DNA of 64,000 nt. Source: Nematostella vectensis. Its lineage: Eukaryota > Cnidaria > Anthozoa > Actiniaria > Edwardsiidae. Under the pieces are notes generated by a model. It had not been told where the DNA came from, ran no database searches, and saw only the letters and a program-made list of their open reading frames with translations. Shown here piece after piece: positions 1-10,800 of the stretch. Every line of letters begins with the position of its first letter. The stretch's first letter is position 1. Made by a program: the position numbers and the translations under genes. The stretch is taken from NCBI RefSeq assembly GCF_932526225.1, contig NC_064041.1, positions 13,071,951 to 13,135,950 on the forward strand, read 5' to 3'.

Positions 1-311
1 AAAGCAAAAGTGTCTTGTCATGGGAGGCTTTATAATGGGTAATAAATTATACTCCATTAATCCAGAGGAATTAGGAGAAATGTAACGGATATGTCCAGTT
101 ATAGTGCTACAGTTTTTGAAAACCTGCAAGTAGAGATCATCGTACCTAAAATAATACAAGACAAGAAGTCGCGCTCTTGAAACAGAATGCTTAACAAGAT
201 TCTGAACACTGGTATTCGATTCTGCCAAATTCGAAAAAGCATGTAGTATAGCTTTCACAGTAGACGCGTTTAAAGAGACTTTTTAAGAGTCACTTCTAAA
301 CTCCAGAAGAC

Positions 312-788
312 TTTGGCGCCCGTTTCTCGAAACACCCGAGAATTCTCGGGCCCGAAAACTTTATTTTGCTTTTTTGCCCAAAATTTCGCATGTTTTCCTT
401 TTTAAGAACCGCTTTCGTGTATTAGAACAGTTTAAACTTCCTCTTGGTTCATATTTCAAATGATTACGCTCAATAGGGCTATTTTCAAAGTTTTGCTGAA
501 GCCAGAAAGTTACCCGAAAAGTCTCGGGTGACTGCGAGGTCCCGAGAACTTTCTTATTATTTAAGCCATGTGAATTTCGGGCCCGAGAAGTTCGGGAAAG
601 ATCAAAATCTATAAATCTATAAGAGAATCATCCTTTACATGAATCTTTGTGGTAAAATACGATGTTTGACGATATTTCAACACATTTAGATACCATAAAT
701 TTTATAGAAATTAGCCAGTTCTTCAAATTTAAAGAATTAATCGTTTTCGGGTCCGAGAATTCTCGGGTGTTTTGAGAAACGAGCCCCA
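312..788. mobile_element. Non-autonomous TIR element (MITE-like)
   Basis: The two ends are inverted copies of each other over about 45 bp: the left arm near 312-358 and the right arm near 742-788 both read CACCCGAGAATTCTCGG inward, with a few mismatches. The inside repeats shorter CCCGAGAA/TTCTCGGG pieces in both orientations and codes for nothing. Length (about 0.48 kb), TIRs and lack of coding capacity fit a MITE. I could not assign a superfamily or define a target-site duplication. Confidence 0.65.
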
Positions 789-1879
789 GGTATGGATTGG
801 GATTGGTGTTTTAAACGGGTTGAGCTCGTTTGTGTTCCCAGTCTGTCTAATGAGACACAAAACTGACGTAACTTTTCTAGATACTGGAACAGCTACAGGC
901 GAAGAACCACCCAAGTTAGATCATTATCATTGATTATTATTTATTCACTGTTGCTGCTTGCATAAGCAAAAACTTTCTTAAATGCTTGTCAAGATGTTCT
1001 ATTACTACGATCTATATATAATATATATTTACACAATTGAATACCGCCGTCTAAATAGTTTGACAAACGTTTTGAATTTCACTTGCATCAAACCGACCGC
1101 AGTGCCAAACATCAAGGAAAAGACGTCCCCGTCTTTATTCCCATAATTGCGCTACAATATTGTAAACATTAGTTAGTTTTTGAGTCCACTTTTAAGCACT
1201 TATCAAATAGCACGGAACATTACTTTGATCTTGCACATGGAATTTTTCCCATCGGCGTATACAGTAGACGTTTTTTGCAGCCCACTACACCCCATATCAT
1301 TCAAACTTCTGGGTTTGTATTTCCCACGACACGGCCAATTGTGGACTATTCTCTGAGAGCATTAACACATTCACTCCTAACTACCTAAGAAACCTCCCCC
1401 GGCCTATTTCAAGTCCCACACTACCAGTTAAGTTAAGCTACCGCTTACCCAAGACGGTATGCCTTGAACCTTCCAACAATGCACTGCAGTGTCTCTTCAG
1501 TCTAGCGACGGCGCTGTTACGGCCTGTTGCTTACAACAGTTGTATTTTTTTTAAATAACCGCATTTTTTACGTCTGGAGGAAGCCCCAGGGCATCATTAA
1601 GTTGGGCATAATCAATGCTGTGCTTATGGATGTTTGCACGCTAAGATGGGTTCAATGGGAGAATTCCTTGTTGGGTTTACTTAGTTATAAAGGAAGTTTC
1701 TAGTGAATGAGTTCTTTCCTTCATTCTTTTTGCAGATGATACTAATATATTCTTCCGACATCAAATTATACACAGTTTAATCTCCATTGTCAATAGGGAG
1801 CACTCTTCTGTCTCTCAATTTAAACAAACTGACATTACATCCTGATAAAACCATCATCCTGTTAAAATTAATAATATCA

Positions 1880-2262
1880 TATCTCGTGTTGACGGTACCA
1901 AGTTCACCAAATATCACTTTCCTATCAAGCCCTTCTATCTGGAATGATATTTCACTCTCCCTTAGTAGTTCCTTAAAAAAAACATAACTTCAGATGCACT
2001 TCCTGGATCTATAATCTTTCCTCACCAACACCTGGAACTCCGCTGACGACCTCTACTACGAGACAACGATTTTAGTTTAGTTATAATTATATTGTTATTG
2101 TATTATTATAATTTTTCTTTTGCATTGTACCAATCTTGTAAAATACACGCCGATCCTTCACTCCTGTACTCTTAATATATCTGACATTAAGCCATTTAAG
2201 CCCCCGGCTTTGGCCCTTCCTATGTATGTTATAACCAAGTTTTACCAATAAAAAATTGATTT
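1880..2262 (+). mobile_element. Possible 3' end of a decayed non-LTR retrotransposon
   Basis: The plus strand has a short run ending like the last residues of LINE reverse transcriptases (SIWNDISLSLSSSLKK, where intact elements have W-N-x-I/L ... S-F-K). It is followed by an AT-rich tail and a polyadenylation-like AATAAAAAA at about 2250. It is short and interrupted, and no catalytic YxDD motif is visible, so this is only a weak call. Confidence 0.3.
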
Positions 2263-2788
2263 ATTTTGACATACTCTCCAATGTGGAACATTTTCCCACC
2301 CAACCTAATTAAAAACAGGAGCAAAAAATGGCAAAGTTCAAACTGTAAGGTTGTATAAAATTATATTTGTTTCATTTCCTGCCTAAAGGTTCCTCGCGTA
2401 ATATAAAACAAAATAAGCTTTGGTACTTTTTGGTAGATAATCTGCTCTTGAGATATTGAAAATCGTAGGACTCTTGATTTGTCTGAAATTGACTAATATG
2501 GGCAAATCTTTTTCAGGATTTATGGCAACTTTGCTTCGTCATATCAGGTGTAACAGCCAACGTGATTAGGGTTAAGGGACGTGCTCAGTAGATTTGCACT
2601 TAAGCCACCCTTCCCTTACCCTTGGAAATAACTTGATCATAACGTTTATATGTAACATTGTTTTTAAGAAATATTAAATATTTTTAAACGTTATTAACTC
2701 AAATTTTATTAAAACAAATGTCCGTTAAGACAACATTCTTTCAGGGTTCAAATGGAAGACAACATTGAACTACAAACCGTCATATAAC

Positions 2789-2794
2789 TTTATT
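2789..2794 (-). terminator. RAD50 polyadenylation signal (candidate)
   Basis: AATAAA on the minus strand, 92 nt past the RAD50 stop codon at 2886-2888. Position and hexamer fit a normal 3' end. No transcript evidence is available. Confidence 0.5.
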
Positions 2795-2885
2795 TTTCAA
2801 TATTCTTTTTTGCTATGAACGTGCAAGGAGTGCGCACAGTAAAATCTCATCAGCGGTTTCTATGGTTTGCACATGCGTTGATTGG

Positions 2886-5800
2886 CTACTCTATATAAGA
2901 CTCCTCACGGTGAAGTGACGCCACACTTTGCTTGGTAATCTTCGAGTGACCGCTGAAAAGAAACAAAGCGAAGACATTATCTGAATGAACAGGCGACTAG
3001 GAATCACGTGACTTTTTGGTTCCGGCTTTAAAATAACAACAAAAAGCAGATTATTCAGCGTATCGTCCAGAACGTTTCTGTGTCAGAAAGGGCTTATTCT
3101 TATCGAATGAATTTTTTTGTCGCTCTCTGGCGTGACGTCCGCAGTTATGACTGCGTTTGGTTCTGAAAAGACAAGTGATTTCTCAGTGAAATGACATTAG
3201 GTCTTTAAGAGAAAATAAAATAAGGCGCGTCGTCTTCCGAATAAGCACCCCCTCTAAAGGCGTAAAATATAAAAAGTTCCCCCATTTAATAAGCCCCACT
3301 ATCGATAGATAAGACGTGGCCCCTCTTAGGATGATGCTCAAGGATAGAGACACAGAAACCGACGTGGAATATGCAAATTAGCTGAAATAGTATTGCTCTC
3401 ATTTATATAGAGTCGATCTGACTTTGAAATAAGCGTACTCTCTCGAATACACCATCCCCACCCCACCACCCAGGGCGCTAAAACGAGCATCACATTACAA
3501 GATGTGTTGTGCGGTCTCACTTGTCGTTTTTGGAGATCCTGTAGTAGAAGTCCACGAAGTCCGCCCGGCCGAGTAACTCAACGAAGTTCTCATCGTGTGT
3601 AATAACAATAAGCTGGAAGTTACGCTGAGCCTGTCGGGTCCGGATAACACTAAAGGAGTATAAACACATTCATGGTGTGACAAAAACTCGATAGAAATAA
3701 CAATAAAGGGAGAAACAAAGAAGTAAACATCTGTAGGTAGTTTGGATAGTATTAAATAGATTTGATGGGTGTGGCAAGGTGTGATAGGGTAATATTGAGA
3801 TGTGATAGGGTGACAGGAAGTGTGATAGGGTGACATGTGGTGTGATAGGTTTATATGGGTGTGATAGATCTTTGACGTGAGGCTTGATAGGTGAAATGAG
3901 GTGTGATGTGAGGTGTGATAGGGTGAAATGAGGTGTGATAGGGTCACGTGAGGTGTGATAGGGTGAAATGAGGTGTGATGTGAGGTGTGATGTGAGGTGT
4001 GATAGGTGAAAAGAGGTGTGATGTGAGGTGTGATAGGTGAAATGAGGTGTGATGTGAGGTGTGATAGGTGAAATGAGGTGTGATGTGAGGTGTGATAGGG
4101 TGAAATGAGGTGTGATGTGAGGTGTGATAGGTGAAATGAGATGTGATGTGAGGTGTGATAGGTAAAATGAGGTGTGATGTGAGGTGTGATAGGGTGAAAT
4201 GAGGTGTGATGTGAGGTGTGATAGGGTGAAATGAGGTGTGATGTGAGGTGTGATAGGGTAAAATGAGGTGTGATGTGAGGTGTAATAGGTGAAATGAGGT
4301 GTGATGTGAGGTGTGATAGGTGAAATGAGGTGTGATAGGGTGAAATGAGGTGTGATGTGAGGTGTGATAGGGTGACGCGAGGCGTGATAGGTTTATATGA
4401 GGTGTGATAGATCTTTGACGTGAGGTGTGATAGGGTGAAATGAGGTGTGATAGGGTGATGTGAGGTGTGATAGGGTGACATAACGTGAAATGGGGTAATG
4501 AGGTGTGATAGGGTGACATGAGGTGTAATGGGGGTAATGAGGTGTGATGATGTGTAATGATGTGTAATGAGGTGTGATGATGTGTAATGAGGTGTGATGA
4601 CGTGGTAATGAGGTGATATGAGGTGTAATGGAGTAACAGGATGTGATAGGGTGACATGAGGTGTAATGGGGTAACGAGATGTGATAGGGTGACAGGAGGT
4701 GTAATGGGGTAACGAGATGTGATAGGGTCACGTGAGGTGTAATGGGGTAACGAGATGTGATAGGGTGACATGAGGTGTAATGGGGTAACGAGATGTGATA
4801 GGGGTGACATGAGGTGTAATGGGGTAACGAGATGTGATAGTGTGACATGAGGTGTAATGAGGAGTGATGATGTGGTAATGAGGTGACATGATGTGTAATG
4901 GGGTAACGAGATGTGATAGGGTCACGTGAGGTGTAATGGGGTAATGAGATGAGATAGGGTGACATGAGGTGTAATGGGGGTAATGAGATATGATAGGGTG
5001 ACATGAGGTGTGATAGGGTGACGTGAGGTGTGATAGGGTGACATTAGGTATGGTAGAGTTAGATGAGGTAAAGTTTTGTACAGTAAGTTCTGATAGGCTA
5101 GGTTGGTATTTATGTATACAAAAATGGGTGAGTTAAATAACGAAAGTCAGCCAAACCTTTATTGTTTTCATTCAATATTGGAATGTGCGAAGAAGTCACG
5201 AAATATATTCAAAATTCAATAAAAAAACATCGTAATGGCTAAAAAAAGCCGATGGAAATTTATGCTTTCTCAATCTTACTACAACGACAAGATGCTGGCT
5301 GACATAATTAGCTGGATTAGTCATGGAAAGAAATGCCAACGTTCATCGCGCTGATGTCATGGACACTGACTGTCCGAAGACTGCCTACAGGTTCAAGTCG
5401 GTATAGTAAGAGTTTCAGTTAGAGTATATGAAATGTACATTATTACTTTGCAAGCTGGTTCGCCAGGCTCTCTATGTTCTCCTCGTCGAGGTTAGTCGTT
5501 GGTTCATCAAGCGTCAGGATGCCGCAGTTCAGGCAGAACGTCTCGGCGAGAGCGAGCCGGATAATCAACGACGCCAGAACCTCGAAGAGGGAAATACAAT
5601 AAGAACCAATACAGAGCGAGGCGGTGACCAACGACGCCAAGCTGTTGCCCATGGAAATCTAACTACACATACCCGTAAAAGTTTTCGTAATAGCTTTCGC
5701 CCGGAATAAGGCTTTAATGCTTTTTCTTCCTTTACAGTATTTTTACAATTGCAAAATTCCTATAAATCTACCGATGAAGTCGTCCTTGTCTTTTATGTAA

Positions 5801-7860
5801 CAACGTTGTTAGCAGTTGATGATAATCTTTATTTATTTTAAGACGCTAACTCTGCCAACTATAAGCTGGTTTCCACAGAGGGCTTCCGTAGATAAAAATA
5901 GAATAAAATAGAATTACAATATGGTATGAACATGGTAATAACAATTTTAACTAAATGTGGTATCTGTGAGTGGTCAGTTTTTCCTTAAATGAGGACAAAG
6001 ACTGGTTTCCCTGGTCTTCGACAGCTTAGCCTCGCTATTATAAAGCTCTTTTTCCTATTTTCAGAATTAGGGAAAGGCAATTGCAGTGAAGAGTCAGAAC
6101 CTACTTGTTTTTTAAACTGAAATTGATTGCAAATACATTGAGCTTTGCCATTCAAAACCTTGTACATAGTTTTAGATTTAGCTTTGGGTTTAGAGCCTCC
6201 TGGTGAGGAGATTCATTGGGCCAATTTAACATAATTCGTGCAGTTCGATTTTGTAATATTGTGTAGTTCCAGAAAATATCCGTATGACCCCCCACCCCTC
6301 TGGAATTTCCAACCCCCCCTGGAAAAAAATAAATACAGTAACTGTTATGGAAAAAGGGCATGTTACCCCTCCCCCTCCCCTCTGGAAATTCCTTGGTGTT
6401 TGAACCCCGAGGGTAGTCCAATACACCAACAAATGCGATTTGAAATGCACAAATGTTTCACAGTTTGATTAGTTCTGTGCATTAATGATGCGTATTATGC
6501 GTAATGCGAATTCATTTGCTTTTCGAAAAGACTGCTAAGGGTATGTTTGTGTGCTTGTTTTTTAATACTTTTGAGAACGACGAACAATGTAATAGACTCG
6601 TGTATTACGCGTCACGCGAATTCGCTTTTCGAAAAGAGTGCTAAGGATATGATTGTGTGCTCGTTTTACATGACTTTTGAGAACGACGAACAATGCTATA
6701 CGGGTAGTTTAGTCATTTTGATCGGTCCTCTGACAACACAGTCGCTAGTGGCATACAAAACACCACTTGTACGAGTGGTGACCCATAGTTCCACCACTCG
6801 TACCACTGGTACCAATGGTGCCAGTGGTACGAGTTTCAGCTTTGAAACTATACTTCCCCCGGAACCCAAAAACTTTGGTTCCCCATAAGGAAACTTTTAC
6901 AACACAGGATACCCAGATACCTAAAACACCACTTGTACCACTGGAGATTTCTGCTACACGACTCGTACCACTGGTATTTTATCACAGGATACCCAAACAC
7001 CACTAAACAACTTTTACAACAGAGGATACCCAGATACCCAAAATACCACTTGTACCACTGGAGATTTCTGCTTCACGACTCGTACCACTGGTATTTTGTT
7101 GGTGTATCGGACATGTATGTGACCCCCCCCCCCCCCCCATTGAGGGGATTGGAAATCCCAGGGGGGTGGGGGTTCACATACATGTCCGATACACCAACAA
7201 AATACCAGTGGTACGAGTCGTGAAGCAGAAATCTCCAGTGGTACAAGTGGTGTTTTGGGTATCTGGGTATCCTCTGGATATTTTCTGGAACTAAACATTT
7301 GCATTCTTATTGCGTAGCATTAGCCAAAGGTGTCCCACACTTCACTGCAATACATGGAATGGGGGAGAATGAGGGCATTATATATAGAGACGAAGGTCTC
7401 TTTAGAGACAAACTCTTTTGAACAAAAGTATCGAAAAAGAATAAGCATGTACCTATTTCAAATAATCCTAGTCGTCTGACGTATTTTAGGTTAAAGAAAT
7501 GGGTTTCTGGTACCTTCTGTCCAGCACTGCAGCGTCCTCTCATGTCCAGGGCGAGGTCCCCCTTTATCATCACAACCTGCCAGAACAAAGTACCGTAAAA
7601 TGTGAATGTCCAGGGTAACGCATCTAGTTCTTGCGCTCCAAAAAAAAAAAAAAAAAAGCAGCGTGGCGCGACCACTCGCGTGTCAAGCGTATTTCACCAT
7701 GTTTGCGATGTTGATTTGAGCTGTACAAATGCTTATCATTTCGAAAATTTCATACAAGCCCTGTAAGTAGAAAGCCTTACCCGATAGTTATATGTTCGCC
7801 TGGCTTTAGAAGCTCCGCTTCCGTCCTCATCTTCGGACCGTATCTCAATGGTGTCGATAT
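2886..7860 (-). CDS. RAD50 exons 37-41: C-terminal ATPase lobe (residues 1163-1319)
   Basis: Exons: 7781-7860, 7514-7576, 5447-5580, 3521-3649, 2886-2952. Exon 38 carries the ABC signature [10 protein letters not shown]. Exon 39 carries Walker [15 protein letters not shown] (Asp1235, Glu1236). Exon 40 carries the H-loop [13 protein letters not shown] (His1273). Exon 41 is only 67 nt and was found by phase and by the human-like tail ([10 protein letters not shown] against EIVKCSVSSL). Exon 40 runs into TGA within two bases of its donor, so failure to splice there would give a protein ending KNDK. Confidence 0.93.
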
Positions 7861-10800
7861 CTGAGTAAAACGATACGGTAAAACTGTCAAGGTGGCCACG
7901 GTAGCGCGCGTCGTACGGTAAAACTGTCAAGGTGGCCACGGTAGCGCGCGTCGTAATGTAATGACATAGTCCTCAGACAATCTCACCGTTTCCTTTGTAT
8001 GTATTAATCCAATACTCTTTTATAATCTTGTTGATCTCCGCCATCTTTATACTGTGGTACTTCATGATTGCTCTAGAGGACGAAATATTTAGACGCCTCG
8101 TAAAGAAACCATCAGCACTGATGTACTCGGTTTAATAAATACAGGAAATAGTCCACCAATATGTGTATAGGCCACCACTCGACTCTGTTAATTGTGTATT
8201 GTTGAGAAGTCTGTTTTCGATGATATGTAAGAGGCAAGACTATTAATATGGCGGTTCCCATCTCCTTTAAACTGAAGTAACTACTGATTTAAATCGACGG
8301 CGGATTTTTGCTGGCTAACTAAAGGAAAAAGCGATATTCGACCCGTCTTTCTGGGGATAGAGTGTACTATTCCCTCCCCCCCCCCTAAAAAAATTAATCC
8401 CTTCCGCAGTCTATGATTTAGAAGAATTTGGATGCTGATCACGTTTGGAGCTAAAATTCTGATTTTCTTTTGCTCCAGCAGTCTATGAAGCCGTTCAGCC
8501 GTCTCCTCTAAGGGGAAGTTGAATGTTCGTCATGTTTTGCTAACCTATTAAGGGCTTTGTAGTACTTCTCCAGGTCACCGCTTGCCATCTTAGTAGTCTG
8601 AAAATCAGACAAAAAAGCGGACTTTACTCTTCACGGAAGTAAACCCAACCAAATCATTTGCAAGTTATCTACATATCAAACACTGTAAATCTATACTAAA
8701 GCTCTGCGCCGCTGTACAGTGGAATCGGACATTACTACTTAACTACCTCTGCGTACTGCCGCATGCCCATTTCACCTGCTGTTGATACCTTCATGTCGAT
8801 AACTTTCTGCTGTGCTGTTGATCTATCCCATACCTTCATGTCAATAACTTTCTGTCTGTGCTTTTCCTCGGCGTTCCCGTACATTTCACTTCGCAGATCT
8901 TTCTGGAATCTTCGGATCTCTTCTTCAAAGCCTTTCTGCCTACCCTCGTGGTGGGCTCTCTGGAATTTGCAAGATACTTAGTATTACTCACAGAAGTGCA
9001 AGGTATCCAGTATTACTCACAGAAGTGCAAGGTATCCAGCATTACTCACAGAAGTGCAAGGTATCCAGTATTACTCACAGAAGTGCAAGGTATCCAGTAT
9101 TACTCACAGAAGTGCAAGGTATCCAGTATTACTCACAGAAGTGCGAGGTATCCAGTATTACTCACAGAAGTGCGAGGTATCAAGTATTACTCACAGAAGT
9201 GCAAGGTATCAAGTATTACTCACAGAAATGCAAGATATCGAGTATTACTCACAGAAGTGCAAGGTATCCAGTATTACTCACAGAAGTGCAAGGTATCAAG
9301 TATTACTCACAGAAGTGCAAGATATCTAGTATTACTCACAGAAGTGCAAGATATCTAGTATTACTCACAGAAGTGCAAGATATCTAGTATTACTCACAGA
9401 AGTGCAAGATATCTAGTATTACTCACAGAAGTGCAAGGTATCAAGTATTACTCACAGAAGTGCAAGATATCTAGTATTACTCACAGAAGTGCAAGTTGTC
9501 TAGTATTACACACAGAAGTGCAAGGTATCTAGTATTACTCACAGAAGTGCAAGGTATCCAGTATTACTCACAGAAGTGCAAGGTATCCAGTATTACTCAC
9601 AGAAGTGCAAGATATCTAGTATTACTCACAGAAGTGCAAGGTGTCTAGTATTACTCACAGAAGTGCAAGGTATCTAGTATTACTCACAGAAGTGCAAGGT
9701 ATCCAGTATTACTCACAGAAGTGCAAGGTATCCAGTATTACTCACAGAAGTGCAAGGTATCTAGTATTACTCACAGAAGTGCAAGATATCTAGTATTACT
9801 CACAGAAGTGCAAGATATCCAGTATTACTCACAGAAGTGCAAGGTATCCAGTATTACTCACAGAAGTGCAAGGTATCAAGTATTACTCACAGAAGTGCAA
9901 GGTATCCAGTATTACTCACAGAAGTGCAAGGTATCCAGTATTACTCACAGAAGTGCAAGGTATCAAGTATTACTCACAGAAGTGCAAGGTATCCAGTATT
10001 ACTCACAGAAGTGCAAGATATCTAGTATTACTCACAGAAGTGCAAGGTATCCAGTATTACTCACAGAAGTGCAAGATATCTAGTATTACTCACAGAAGTG
10101 CAAGGTATCCAGTATTACTCACAGAAGTGCAAGATATCTAGTATTACTCACAGAAGTGCAAGATATCTAGTATTACTCACAGAAGTGCAATGTATCCAGT
10201 ATTACTCACAGAAGTGCATGGTATCAAGTATTACTCACAGAAGTGCAAGGTATCCAGTATTACTCACAGAAGTGCAAGGTATCAAGTATTACTCACCACA
10301 GAAGTGCAAGGTATCCAGTATTACTCACAGAAGTGCAAGATACTTAGTATTACTCACAGAAGTGCAAGGTATCCAGTATTACTCACAGAAGTGCAAGGTA
10401 TCCAGTATTACTCACAGAAGTGCAAGATATCTAGTATTACTCACAGAAGTGCAAGATATCCAGTATTACTCACAGAAGTGCAAGGTATCCAGTATTACTC
10501 ACAGAAGTGCAAGGTATCAAGTATTACTGTCAGAAGTGCAAAGTATCCAGTATTACAGTAGTGCAAGATATCCAGTATTACAGAAGTGCAAGGTATCAAG
10601 TATTACTCACAGAAGTGCAAGGTATCCAGTATTACTCACAGAGGTGCAAGGTATCAAGTATTACGCACAGAAGTGCAAGATATCAAGTATTACTCACAGA
10701 AGTGCAAGGTATCAAGTATTACTCACAGAAGTGCAAGATATCTAGTATTACTCACAGAAGTGCAAGGTATCCAGCATTACTCACAGAAGTGCAAGATATC

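Larger units (their letters stand above)
1..2785. other. 3' flank of RAD50, no gene seen
   Basis: No open frame here has gene-like composition. The stretch holds a TIR element (312-788) and a possible retroelement tail (about 1880-2262), described separately. The rest is AT-rich DNA with stop codons in every frame. Any gene to the left of RAD50 lies outside the window. Confidence 0.6.

Noticed and set aside
3495-5004. Long minus-strand open frames rich in SHLTSHLIS / PITPH
   Set aside because: They are translations of the GTGATAGG minisatellite; no start context, domain or splice link. Only exon 40 at 3521-3649 is coding here.
5428-5709. 93-codon plus-strand frame
   Set aside because: Antisense shadow of RAD50 exon 39 (Walker B).
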